Source: Marinilactibacillus sp036039175 (GTDB lineage: Bacteria > Bacillota > Bacilli > Lactobacillales > Carnobacteriaceae_A). From it: DNA of 64,000 nucleotides. The translations under genes and the position numbers were made by a program. The notes under the pieces are model-generated. The model worked only from the letters and a program-made list of their open reading frames with translations, ran no database searches and was not told the origin of the DNA. Within the stretch, counting starts at the first letter, position 1. Each line of letters starts with the position of its first letter. Location: contig NZ_JAYXKP010000006.1 in assembly GCF_036039175.1 (NCBI RefSeq), forward strand, positions 1 to 64,000. Direction: 5' to 3'. Shown here one piece after another: positions 44,948 through 54,077 of this stretch.

Positions 44948-46777
44948 TCAAGCTCCCTTTAATGTTTTTAAATCAGATTCAGCAATTGCTTTTTCCAATT
45001 CGTTTTTGTACTGTGTTCTTGCTTCATCTGACCATTCATTATAGCGAGCCATCTCTGAGATGACTGGTTCGATCACATTATCCAATGTGTCGCGCATAAA
45101 CAGCATATGATTGGTACGGCGAATCAAGAAGTCACTTGGCGTTAAAGCCATTTCTTCTTGCATTGCATAACGTAGACTGATGGTATCTGCCATTGTTAAA
45201 CCTTCTACTTGTTCAACTTCATCAAGTAGTGCGTAAACTTTTGGTGTGTTTGATCCGTAAAGATTAGCCAAGTAGGTTGCTTCGGATTCACTTAATCCTT
45301 TTTCCATACCAGATTTTGCTAAGGCTTCTGTTTCTTCGTCTACTTTTTGAGGATCGATGTCTCCACCAGATACTGCATATTTCTCAGAATCGATCAATTC
45401 GTATGATTTACCGAAGTCTCTATCTAAGATTTCAATTGCCAGTTTGATAGCGCCAAGAGCCATTTTACGGTAGTCCGTGATTTTACCACCGGCTACAGTT
45501 ACTAAACCGTCTTCGTCCGTCTCAAGAGAGCTTCCGCGTGATAATTTAGATGGGCTTTCTTCTGCTTCTGGACTATTGCTTTCGATATTTTTGAGTACGT
45601 CCGCAACTTCATAGCGTTCTACTTTACCTTGTTGGTATTGTTCAACGATCGAAATCACTTCGTCAAAGCTTTCGTCTGAAACGGTTTTGTTACTTAGACC
45701 ATTATAGTCAGATCCACCATTTGTTGCGATTAGTGGACGTAAACCTGCCCAACTTGATTCGATATCATCTAACGTGATATTTGCTGATGGATAACGACCA
45801 TTCACGATTTCTAACAAGTAATCCACGTCTTCTTGCTCCACTTGTGGATTTGAGAAGTCGCCTTTGTAATCTGTGTCAGTTGTACCGAAATACGTTTTTT
45901 CTTCACGAGGAATCACAAACACCATGCGGCCATCTTGTTTACCTGTGTCAAAATAAGTGGGTTGCGGAACAAACAGTTTCTTGTTGTCGACGACTAAGTG
46001 AACACCTTTTGTTGGACGCATTTGAGGGGCTACCTCAAGTTTAGAGTCCATTTGACGAATCGTATCTGACCAAGGACCAGTCGTATTCATCACGATGCGC
46101 GCTTTGATACTGAATGTTTCACCAGTCAGTAAGTCTTCGACTTCGGCACCATTGGCTTTGCCGTTTTCGTCATGCGTAATGTTGACTACTTTCATGCGGC
46201 TCACCATGTGTCCACCATCTTCAGCGGCACGTTTGATGTTTTCAATCACTAATCGTGCATCGTTATTACGGTAATCCAAGTACACACCAGCACCTAGTAA
46301 GCCTTCGCTTTTCAGCTGTGGTTCACGTTCAAGGACTTCTTCTTTTGTTAGTGTATAGTTTGCGTATTTTGTTCCTGTGACGTTCGCCAACTGATCATAT
46401 AGATCCATTGCGACTTTCAAAGAGAACATTGTAAACGTTGAGTTTGGTTCATCGTAGATGGGTAAAATCATTGGATCTGCTTTTGGAATATGTGGCGCAA
46501 TCCCTTGAACAACGGCACGTTCTTGTACAGTATCTGCGACAACTTCAACGTCGAAGTTTTTCAAATAGCGTAAGCCACCGTGTACAAGTTTTGTTGAACG
46601 AGAAGACGTTCCTTCCGCAAAATCCTGCATTTCTACAAGTCCGGTTTTAAGACCAGAAGCACTGGCCTGCAAAGCAGACCCCGCTCCTGTAATCCCGCCA
46701 CCAATAATGAGTACGTCTAATGTTTCTTCTTTTAAAGCTTGGATATCTTGCTTTCTTCTTTCAATTGAGAAAACCAT
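44948..46777 (-). CDS. glpO: Alpha-glycerophosphate oxidase/dehydrogenase
   Basis: A 609-residue FAD enzyme that oxidises glycerol-3-phosphate to dihydroxyacetone phosphate. The FAD site is VLIIGGGITGAGSALQA, with SSRSTKLVHGGLRYL and TTGPWSD. The length and the middle insert match the lactic acid bacterial GlpO, which uses oxygen and makes hydrogen peroxide. A quinone-linked GlpD role cannot be ruled out because this genome has NDH-2 and quinone genes. AGGAGG precedes the ATG. Confidence 0.93.
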   Translation of the reverse strand: MVFSIERRKQDIQALKEETLDVLIIGGGITGAGSALQASASGLKTGLVEMQDFAEGTSSRSTKLVHGGLRYLKNFDVEVVADTVQERAVVQGIAPHIPKADPMILPIYDEPNSTFTMFSLKVAMDLYDQLANVTGTKYANYTLTKEEVLEREPQLKSEGLLGAGVYLDYRNNDARLVIENIKRAAEDGGHMVSRMKVVNITHDENGKANGAEVEDLLTGETFSIKARIVMNTTGPWSDTIRQMDSKLEVAPQMRPTKGVHLVVDNKKLFVPQPTYFDTGKQDGRMVFVIPREEKTYFGTTDTDYKGDFSNPQVEQEDVDYLLEIVNGRYPSANITLDDIESSWAGLRPLIATNGGSDYNGLSNKTVSDESFDEVISIVEQYQQGKVERYEVADVLKNIESNSPEAEESPSKLSRGSSLETDEDGLVTVAGGKITDYRKMALGAIKLAIEILDRDFGKSYELIDSEKYAVSGGDIDPQKVDEETEALAKSGMEKGLSESEATYLANLYGSNTPKVYALLDEVEQVEGLTMADTISLRYAMQEEMALTPSDFLIRRTNHMLFMRDTLDNVIEPVISEMARYNEWSDEARTQYKNELEKAIAESDLKTLKGA

Positions 46778-46803
46778 AATCTTTTCCTCCTATGCTGCTC
46801 TTC

Positions 46804-48309
46804 CTACGCTTCTGGTTTGTATACTTGAGTTGCCTTAACAGCTAATCTCCAGTTTTTGTATAGTTTTTGACGTTCTTCTTCTGACATTTGAGGTTCGAAT
46901 GTTCCGCCTTCTTCGTACATGTCTTTGATTTCGTCCATGCTTTCCCAGAATCCAACAGCTAAACCAGCTAGATAAGCTGCACCTAGTGCTGTTGTTTCCA
47001 AGTTGTGTGCACGTTGTACTTTTGTACCCAAGATATCTGCTTGGAATTGTAATAACCAGTCGTTATTAGCTGCTCCGCCATCTACTTTTAGTAATGGAAT
47101 ATCGATTCCAGCATCTTTGTTCATTGTGTCGATAACGTCACGTGCTTGGTAAGCAATCGATTGTAAAGTCGCTTTAACAAAGTCTTCTTTTGTTGTTCCA
47201 CGAGTTAAGCCAAATACTGAACCACGTGCGTCTGAATCCCAGTATGGTGCACCTAGTCCAGTGAAGGCTGGAACGACAACGACTTCGTTATCACTCTTAG
47301 ATTTCTTCGCTAGCGCTTCTGAATCCGCTGAGTTTTCAATCATTTTAAGTCCATCACGTAACCATTGGATAGATGAACCAGCAACGAAGATACTTCCTTC
47401 TAATGCATAGTAAATCTTACCGTTGATACCGTAACCGATTGTTGTTAGTAAGTTGTTTTCTGAAAGTTGAGGTTTCTCACCTGTATTCATAACGATAAAT
47501 GAACCTGTACCGTAAGTGTTTTTAACCATTCCTGGCTCAAATGCCATTTGACCGAATAATGCTGCTTGTTGGTCTCCTGCCATTCCTGAAATCGGTGTGT
47601 TTGCTCCGTAGAAGTGGTAGTTTGCTGTTTCGCCATAAACTTCTGAGTTTGATCTAACTTCTGGCATCATTGCCATTGGAATGTTCAGTAAGTCTAGGAT
47701 TTCTTGATCCCATTCTAGTTTGTGAATGTTGAATAACATTGTACGACTTGCGTTAGAGTAATCTGTTACGAATGATTTTCCACCCGTTAATTTCCATACT
47801 AACCAAGTGTCAACCGTTCCGAATAGTAATTCTCCTTTTTCAGCACGTTCTTGAGCGCCTTCTACGTTATCAAGAATCCAACGAATCTTAGTAGCTGAGA
47901 AGTAAGAATCAATAATCAAACCTGTTTTTTCGTGGATCATTTTTGAATGTCCAGCTTCGTGTAATTTTGAAGCGATTGGTGCTGATTGACGAGATTGCCA
48001 TACAACTGCATTGTAGATTGGTAATCCTGTTTCTTTATCCCAAACGATTGTTGTTTCACGTTGGTTTGTGATTCCGATACCAGCGATATTTTCTGGTTTG
48101 ACACCGGATTCAATAAACGCGCCAGCAATAACAGATTGAACTGAATTCCAGATTTCATTCGGGTTGTGTTCTACCCAACCACTTTGAGGGAAAATTTGAG
48201 TGAACTCTTTTTGTGAGCTACCAATTGTATTTAGTTGTTTATCATAAATGATTGCTCTTGAGCTTGTTGTTCCTTGGTCAATCGCCATAATATACTTAGT
48301 CTCTGTCAT
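46804..48309 (-). CDS. glpK: Glycerol kinase
   Basis: A 501-residue GlpK. DQGTTSSRAI begins the ATP site, and GYGINGKIYYALEGSIFVAGSS and GLAVGFW are typical. YHFYGANTPISG contains the histidine that HPr phosphorylates to activate the enzyme in Enterococcus and relatives, so PTS control is likely. ATG at 48309 follows AGGAGG. It is the first gene of the glp operon. Its promoter region contains two TTGYAACCGWTT motifs. Confidence 0.96.
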   Translation of the reverse strand: MTETKYIMAIDQGTTSSRAIIYDKQLNTIGSSQKEFTQIFPQSGWVEHNPNEIWNSVQSVIAGAFIESGVKPENIAGIGITNQRETTIVWDKETGLPIYNAVVWQSRQSAPIASKLHEAGHSKMIHEKTGLIIDSYFSATKIRWILDNVEGAQERAEKGELLFGTVDTWLVWKLTGGKSFVTDYSNASRTMLFNIHKLEWDQEILDLLNIPMAMMPEVRSNSEVYGETANYHFYGANTPISGMAGDQQAALFGQMAFEPGMVKNTYGTGSFIVMNTGEKPQLSENNLLTTIGYGINGKIYYALEGSIFVAGSSIQWLRDGLKMIENSADSEALAKKSKSDNEVVVVPAFTGLGAPYWDSDARGSVFGLTRGTTKEDFVKATLQSIAYQARDVIDTMNKDAGIDIPLLKVDGGAANNDWLLQFQADILGTKVQRAHNLETTALGAAYLAGLAVGFWESMDEIKDMYEEGGTFEPQMSEEERQKLYKNWRLAVKATQVYKPEA

Positions 48310-48339
48310 AATTAAAATCCTCCTATTTATAATCGATTG

Positions 48340-48377
48340 TTGCAACCGATTTCTTTACTTTATTATTGTAACCGTTT
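48340..48377. promoter_or_regulatory. Operator-like motifs upstream of glpK
   Basis: TTGCAACCGATT (48340-48351) and TTGTAACCGTTT (48366-48377) are similar sites, 26 bp apart. The first forms an inverted repeat (AATCGATTG-TTG-CAACCGATT) and matches a CcpA cre site at 13 of 14 positions. A third copy lies upstream of the Nox-like gene at 52523. Confidence 0.5.
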
Positions 48378-48562
48378 TTCACTGAATAAAAATGTCAGCT
48401 TTTTATGAATTTTTGAATTTTTTGAGAGTTTTCAATTTCTTTCGGAAGTATTTTGTGATTATAGCAATGCTTTAGCACCAGCAAAGATACCGTTTTCCTT
48501 TTAGTGACGTGCTTTCATTGAAAAGGGTACCAGAAAAATAACAGGAGAGATAAAATGGTTCG

Positions 48563-49531
48563 TTAGTTTCTCTCCGCTTAGTAAAGTTCTGTGTGAGGGA
48601 TTGAAATACTTAATTAGTCCCTCTCAGCTTGGTAAACTTCTGCGAGAGGGACTGAAACGCTCAGTTAGTCCCTCTCCACCTGGTAAACTTCTGCGAGAGG
48701 GAATGAAACGGTCAGTTAGTCCCTCTCCGCTTAGTAAAGTACTGAGAGAGGGAATGAAACGCTTAGTTAGTCCCTCTCCACTTGGTAAAGTTCTGTGTGA
48801 GGGACTAAAACGCTCAGTTAGTCCCTCTCCACTTGGTAAACTTCTGCGAGAGGGAATGAAACGTTCAGTTAGTCCCTCTCCACCTGGTAAACTTCTGCGA
48901 GAGGGAATGAAACGCTCAGTTAGTCCCTCTCCGCTTAGTAAAGTACTGTGAGAGGGAATGAAACGCTTAGTTAGTCCCTCTCCACTTGGTAAAGTTCTGT
49001 GTGAGGGACTAAAACGCTCAGTTAGTCCCTCTCCACTTGGTAAACTTCTGCGAGAGGGAATGAAACGTTCAGTTAGTCCCTCTCCACCTGGTAAACTTCT
49101 GCGAGAGGGAATGAAACGCTCAGTTAGTCCCTCTCCGCTTAGTAAAGTACTGTGAGAGGGAATGAAACGCTTAGTTAGTCCCTCTCCACTTGGTAAAGTT
49201 CTGTGTGAGGGACTAAAACGCTCAGTTAGTCCCTCTCCACTTGGTAAACTTCTGCGAGAGGGAATGAAACGTTCAGTTAGTCCCTCTCCACCTGGTAAAC
49301 TTCTGCGAGAGGGAATGAAACGCTCAGTTAGTCCCTCTCCGCTTAGTAAAGTACTGTGAGAGGGAATGAAACGCTTAGTTAGTCCCTCTCCACTTGGTAA
49401 AGTTCTGTGTGAGGGACTAAAACGCTCAGTTAGTCCCTCTCCACTTGGTAAACTTCTGCGAGAGGGAATGAAACGTTCAGTTAGTCCCTCTCCACTTAGT
49501 AAAGTACTGTGAGAGGGATTGAGCCCTTGCT
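48563..49531. repeat. Tandem array of nineteen 51-bp repeats in a 204-bp higher-order unit
   Basis: Nineteen 51-bp units start with TTAGTCCCTCTCC or a variant. Most hold an inverted repeat CCCTCTC/GAGAGGG. Four unit types recur in fixed order, so units at 48767, 48971, 49175 and 49379 begin near-identical 204-bp blocks. The first unit is degenerate and the last is a hybrid. Because 51 is a multiple of 3, long frames appear (about 17 residues per repeat), but each D-type unit has a TGA and no ribosome site is seen, so I do not call a protein. Confidence 0.95.
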
Positions 49532-49590
49532 TAATCTCCCTTTTCTAAAACCTCATAGGAAAAACTTTACATCTTCCTTTTGTTTCCTAA

Positions 49591-49631
49591 AAAAAGAACA
49601 AGCCACAGGTTAGACACTGTGCTTGTTCTAG
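49591..49631 (-). terminator. Terminator after the Mga-type regulator gene
   Basis: The minus-strand stem AGAACAAGC/GCTTGTTCT with an inner ACAG-CTGT pair ends in U7. Confidence 0.82.
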
Positions 49632-51097
49632 GCATTGAGTTCTTGAATGATTCTCTGGATGTTTGCCATATCAAAGGAAGACAGTATTTCCGAGAGAATA
49701 TAGACGCGAGCTTCTTGGTATTGATGTTCTTCATCTGGTTTTTCATTTGTTAGGATCAGATCATATGATTTACTAGGTTGATACACTTCAATTTGAATTC
49801 CATTAATGGGACGCATTTTAAGAATCAGTAATTGACTGAGTGTATCTTTGTAAAGTCCATCCATTTTTAAATCGATACCGATTTGTATCACTGTCGCCAT
49901 CTTGAATGAAATCAGCGTCAGTAAGCTAATGTACTTGAGTAATTCCATCTTGAGTAGACTATTGTCGCCCACTTCTGTGCTCATAAATTTATCTGTACTG
50001 GTCGTGAGTAAGGTTCGAGCTAATGGCACAAGATTCTTTCCAACGACTTGTTTTTCTCTCGCCAGCATTTCTTCATACTCATAGATTTCGATATCTCCTT
50101 GGAAAAAGTACAGTCTTGTATGAATATGGGTTAAATGATAATACATATCTCGTTCCAGCATGTAAGGAAGTTTACGAAACTTGAAATGAATGATAATCGT
50201 TTCTACTATATAAGTGTCTAGTGAAGCGATTGGGGCATGCCGATCACGAATTAGCGTATACTCATGAAAATCATGTTCCGTCAGAATAGGAAAAGCGAGT
50301 AAGAAAGCGAAGTGAAGCATCGCCTCTTCTTCATCCACCTCTATTGAATACCGACTGTAATAGCGCAAGACCATGACATGTATTTTATGGTACAAGGGGT
50401 CTTTCAAGTAGGGGTGCATCTGCTTGCGCAATTGTTTGTAGTTTTTATTTTTGTTGGTAATCCGAGATTTACTGATGATCAGCCAGATATTCAAGCGCTG
50501 ACGGTTCTCAGGAACGATGTTGACTTGCAGGAAATTTTCTACGGATTGTACGGCCTGAGTGATTTGCTGATCGGAGCGCAAATGGATTAAGGCTGATTTA
50601 TCTTCTATATAATAGTAGAACTGAAAATAAAAATAGCGGATCTGCAGTTCTTCTCCTTGTAATTGACCGTTGCGAATCTTGAGTCCGAACTCTTTTAAGT
50701 GCGTGTTCAGTTCCTTTATTTTGCGGAACAAAGACGAATCGCTGATGGCTAGTTGTTGCGTTAACTGGGTGATTGAAAACTCTTGGTGCTTGAACAAATA
50801 ATTGATGATTTCCATTTTAATCGACTGGTCCAGATAGATGCGGTAAATGTGCTGCAATGAAATGTGATCACTCATGGTCAGCTTGATCTCTTGACCGTCA
50901 TAATCGACTTGAACTTGATCGTTGAAAACTTCGATACGTGATGTGATGGATTCCAGATCATTTTCAAGAGACGCTTTTGAAACGGCTAAGTGATCCAGCA
51001 TCTTACCATACGACAGAATGCCGTTATTCAAAACAAGCTGCTTGAAAATCGTGATTTCTCTGACTTCATTCTTTTCAAGGAAGTGTTCAACTTTCAT
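49628..51097 (-). CDS. Mga-type helix-turn-helix transcriptional regulator
   Basis: A 489-residue regulator of the Mga/AtxA class. Two N-terminal helix-turn-helix domains are seen, about residues 10-60 (LAVSKASLENDLESI) and 85-135 (EFSITQLTQQLAISDSSLFRKIKELN). The centre resembles PRD-like helical domains with several conserved His, and the C-terminus is EIIB-like. Such proteins link sugar status to gene expression through PTS phosphorylation. The ATG at 51097 has AAAGGA 9 bases upstream. The start overlaps the Nox-like gene by 11 bases, and the repeat array and glpK follow downstream. Confidence 0.87.
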   Translation of the reverse strand: MKVEHFLEKNEVREITIFKQLVLNNGILSYGKMLDHLAVSKASLENDLESITSRIEVFNDQVQVDYDGQEIKLTMSDHISLQHIYRIYLDQSIKMEIINYLFKHQEFSITQLTQQLAISDSSLFRKIKELNTHLKEFGLKIRNGQLQGEELQIRYFYFQFYYYIEDKSALIHLRSDQQITQAVQSVENFLQVNIVPENRQRLNIWLIISKSRITNKNKNYKQLRKQMHPYLKDPLYHKIHVMVLRYYSRYSIEVDEEEAMLHFAFLLAFPILTEHDFHEYTLIRDRHAPIASLDTYIVETIIIHFKFRKLPYMLERDMYYHLTHIHTRLYFFQGDIEIYEYEEMLAREKQVVGKNLVPLARTLLTTSTDKFMSTEVGDNSLLKMELLKYISLLTLISFKMATVIQIGIDLKMDGLYKDTLSQLLILKMRPINGIQIEVYQPSKSYDLILTNEKPDEEHQYQEARVYILSEILSSFDMANIQRIIQELNA

Positions 51098-52421
51098 CTT
51101 CGTCAATCCTTTCTTCCATCCAAGAAACCAAATTCGTTGTTGAAACCATTGGAGAATAAGCAGGATGGAAAAAATAATCTTTTTGTTGTAAGTCTTCTAG
51201 CGTCTGTTTTGTTTGAATCGCTAGGGCCAGTGTATTGATTTTTTCTAGAATATTCGCTGTTGAAATCATTTGTGCGCCTAAAATCACTTCGGTGTCCGCA
51301 TCGTAGACCCATTTCAGCGTAACAGTCTCTGAATTTGGTAGGCTGTTTAAGCGTACGGTTTGTCGGCGCGTTTTGACTTTCTGGTTCGTAAACAAACTTT
51401 CAGCTTCGGTCATGCCAGTACTGGCAATATAGTGACCAAAGATAGACGTGCCGATTGTCCTTAAGGATCCATTGAAGGTGACTGTTGGCTCCATTAAATT
51501 GGCTGCTGCTACGATACCGGTTCGGACAGCATTGTTGATCAGTGGAATGTAGACCATGTCTTCTCCTGGCCCAGAAAGCTGGATGCAGTCTCCCACTGCA
51601 AAAACATCTTTAACAGAGGTTTTAAGGTAACGGTCAACCGCAATGGTCTGATCCATATGCAGTTCAACCTGTGTATCTAGAAAGTGTAAATTGGGTCTAA
51701 CGTTCACGCCCATAATAACCGCATCGCTGGTAACAGAATCCTCTCCAAGGTGAACCGTTACTTTCTGCTCCTCGTTTGTTTCTATAGAAGAAACAGTTTG
51801 TCTCAGTTTTAAATCGATACCTTCTTCAATCATTTTCTGTTCGATTGGTTGAATCATTTCTTCATCTAGATATTTAAATAAAACATAATCCATACTCTCA
51901 ATCAGGGTGACTTGTTTTTGTTTTTTGTTTAGTAGATCAGCAGCCTCTACACCAACCTGTCCACCACCGATGATCGTTACGTGCTGGCTCTCTTCTACTT
52001 TAACAAGAGCCGCTTGTGCTTCTCCGTAACGTTTATATTTCAGCACACTTTCATGCGCACTACCGTCAATTTTCTCAGACAGTTGTCTTGAACCTGTTGC
52101 GATAATCAGTTTGTCGTACGAGATTAGTTCTTCTTGTTCTGAATAATCATAGTGAAGGATTTTTTGAGTCGTGTTGATTTTTTGAACCGTCGCACCTAAA
52201 TGGCACTGGACTTTTTGAGTTTCTAATTGTTCTTTTGTGATAAATCGTGCTTCATCTAGATGCTCGATTTTCTGTTCCCAGTATAAATGCAGACCGTTTG
52301 GAATGTATCCTAAAGTAGATTGTTTTTCCAGCAAGATAATTTCTGCATGAGGGTGTTTTTTTCGCACTTCTAAAGCAGCAGCTACTCCTGCAAAAGACGC
52401 ACCTATAATAACTACTTTCAT
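51087..52421 (-). CDS. Nox/CoA-disulphide reductase-family flavoprotein lacking the redox cysteine
   Basis: A 444-residue FAD/NADH-binding protein. The FAD site is VVIIGASFAGVAAALE, the NADH site VTIIGGGQVGVEAADLL, and the second FAD motif VFAVGDCIQL; the C-terminal dimerisation domain is present. Enzymes of this family need Cys42 in a SCG-type segment; here the position reads PNG (residues 41-43, Asn42). The classical oxidase to water or peroxidase chemistry is thus unlikely. ATG at 52421 follows AGGAG; it is co-transcribed with the Mga-type gene. Confidence 0.85.
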   Translation of the reverse strand: MKVVIIGASFAGVAAALEVRKKHPHAEIILLEKQSTLGYIPNGLHLYWEQKIEHLDEARFITKEQLETQKVQCHLGATVQKINTTQKILHYDYSEQEELISYDKLIIATGSRQLSEKIDGSAHESVLKYKRYGEAQAALVKVEESQHVTIIGGGQVGVEAADLLNKKQKQVTLIESMDYVLFKYLDEEMIQPIEQKMIEEGIDLKLRQTVSSIETNEEQKVTVHLGEDSVTSDAVIMGVNVRPNLHFLDTQVELHMDQTIAVDRYLKTSVKDVFAVGDCIQLSGPGEDMVYIPLINNAVRTGIVAAANLMEPTVTFNGSLRTIGTSIFGHYIASTGMTEAESLFTNQKVKTRRQTVRLNSLPNSETVTLKWVYDADTEVILGAQMISTANILEKINTLALAIQTKQTLEDLQQKDYFFHPAYSPMVSTTNLVSWMEERIDEDES

Positions 52422-52522
52422 TCCATTACTCCTAGTTGATCGATTTTTGATTAGTATACCATAGCTTGAACGACAATTGTTTCCACTTATAAACCTTGCT
52501 CTTTTAATCAATCATACTTATT

Positions 52523-52534
52523 TTGTAACCGATT
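52523..52534 (+). promoter_or_regulatory. Third copy of the TTGYAACCGWTT motif
   Basis: TTGTAACCGATT lies in the gap between the divergent Nox-like and DUF3021 genes. It matches the two copies upstream of glpK. Confidence 0.4.
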
Positions 52535-52612
52535 CTGTTGATTAATCATCTACAAAGTTCTAAGCTAAGCTTATTATCAGACTTTTATAAAAAGTATAAG
52601 GGAGCTCAACTT

Positions 52613-52984
52613 ATGAAACTACTAAAAAATGCACTTATCAGAGGGTTTATCCCCTTCGTAATTATGACCGGTATATCCTTGATTATGCGTGCACAAGAGT
52701 TAGACAGCTTCCAAGTGAACTCTACTTTTATTACAGGTATAATCATTACCGCTGTCGCTGCTGCCTCCGTTATTTATGATATAGAAAGTTGGAGTATCCA
52801 GAAGCAGTCCGTTGTCCATTTTATATTTATGTTATTGACCGTTTTTCCCTGTCTTTTATTAAGTGGTTGGTTTCCAGTTAATGGCATTAAAGATATGATC
52901 TTAGTTCTTGGTGTTTTCATCGTTATCGGGGCATTACTTTGGTCCATCGCCTATTTTGTGAGAACCAAATTACTTTCTGATTAG
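52613..52984 (+). CDS. DUF3021 family membrane protein
   Basis: A 123-residue protein with four membrane helices and the DUF3021 layout (FIPFVIMTGISLI, AASVIYDIESWSIQKQSVVHF). The family is often found beside LytTR regulators, but none is here. The ATG at 52613 follows AAGGGAG; upstream in-frame ATG has no site. The function is unknown. Confidence 0.82.
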   Translation: MKLLKNALIRGFIPFVIMTGISLIMRAQELDSFQVNSTFITGIIITAVAAASVIYDIESWSIQKQSVVHFIFMLLTVFPCLLLSGWFPVNGIKDMILVLGVFIVIGALLWSIAYFVRTKLLSD

Positions 52985-53041
52985 TCTTTTTGAGACTTGA
53001 TTTAATACCAAATTATTTTTGAAAGTAAATTGAAGGTATGC

Positions 53042-53066
53042 GAAAAAGAGCAGAATGTACTTCTGC
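53042..53066 (-). terminator. Terminator after the SDR gene
   Basis: The minus-strand stem GCAGAA/TTCTGC is followed by UCUUUUUC. Confidence 0.65.
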
Positions 53067-53096
53067 CATTTTAATAACGCTATTTCAATTTTTAGA

Positions 53097-53897
53097 TTAA
53101 CGCATCACCGATCCGCCTGAAAGGTTGATATTTTCCCCGATAATGTTTTCTGCAGCATCAGATAGTAGATATGCAATCGTGTTGGCAACTTCATCTGCGT
53201 TGGTAATGCGTCCAGTCGGTAATTTTTCACTTTCAATCTTGAGTTGTTCTTCAAAACTGCGACCTTCTTGCTCGCCTTTAGAACGAATACCATTTCTTCC
53301 CATTTCCGTATCGACATATCCTGGGCAGACACCGTTAACTCGAACGTTGTGTTCAATGGCTTCTAGTGCAAAGGATTGAGTGAATGCATTCAGTGCAAAC
53401 TTAGATCCAGTGTACGCCGTTCCTCCATAGGTTCCTCTAACGCCTGAAAGAGAAGAGACATTGACGATAGACCCTTTTTTGTCTTTTTTCATATTTTTAT
53501 AAATTCTTTGCGTCAAGAGAATCGGCACTGTGTGATTTAAGTGCATCACGCGCTCTAATTCTTCTTGAGTTAAGTCTTCTAAAATTCCTCCACCAGTCAT
53601 CCCCGCTGAATTAACCAGTAAAGAAACAGTTCCAAAGGTTTCTTCTGCGATTAGAACCAATTTCTCTCTGTCAATTGCATCTGTTAAGTCAGCAACAAAC
53701 ATTAGAACCTCCGCATTCGGCGACTCGTTTTCGATTTCTTTTTTTAACTCGCTCAAAACTTGTTCTTTTCTACCCGTAATCGTAACGTTAGCACCCATAG
53801 CAGCTAATACCTTCGCTGTCTCACAACCGATTCCTCCAGTTGCTCCTGTAACTAAAGCATGTTGCCCTTTAAATACATCAGATGAAAAAATAGACAT
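53097..53897 (-). CDS. Short-chain dehydrogenase/reductase, FabG-like
   Basis: A 266-residue SDR. The cofactor loop is TGATGGIGCETAK, NSAGMTGGG fits the NNAG position, and catalytic YTGSKFA supplies Tyr and Lys with SSLSGVRG the Ser. It probably uses NADP(H). It is near the FabG branch but stands alone, so it need not serve fatty-acid synthesis. AGGAGG precedes the ATG. Confidence 0.9.
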   Translation of the reverse strand: MSIFSSDVFKGQHALVTGATGGIGCETAKVLAAMGANVTITGRKEQVLSELKKEIENESPNAEVLMFVADLTDAIDREKLVLIAEETFGTVSLLVNSAGMTGGGILEDLTQEELERVMHLNHTVPILLTQRIYKNMKKDKKGSIVNVSSLSGVRGTYGGTAYTGSKFALNAFTQSFALEAIEHNVRVNGVCPGYVDTEMGRNGIRSKGEQEGRSFEEQLKIESEKLPTGRITNADEVANTIAYLLSDAAENIIGENINLSGGSVMR

Positions 53898-54006
53898 AGT
53901 TTTCCTCCTAAAAGTATATGTTCTTGTTAATTGAATTGTGACATATAAAGAAATGATTTTCTAATATTATGTTTGTTGAATGGGTTAGGTTATAAATCGA
54001 AAGCAA

Positions 54007-54046
54007 AGACCATGAAACCATCCAAATAAGAGGGTTTCATGGTCTT
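54007..54046. terminator. Terminator after bglA
   Basis: A 13-bp stem (GACCATGAAACC and partner) lies beyond the bglA stop. The U-tract is weak. Confidence 0.6.
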
Positions 54047-54077
54047 CTATTTATTACTTTAGTCTATGACTATTGAA

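Noticed and set aside
48601..49359. Repeat-coded proteins in the 51-bp array.
   Set aside because: Not called as genes because there is no ribosome site, the frames are broken by TGA once per four units, and the pattern follows from the 51-bp period.
48563..49531. CRISPR array.
   Set aside because: The units are contiguous with no unique spacers and no cas genes lie near.
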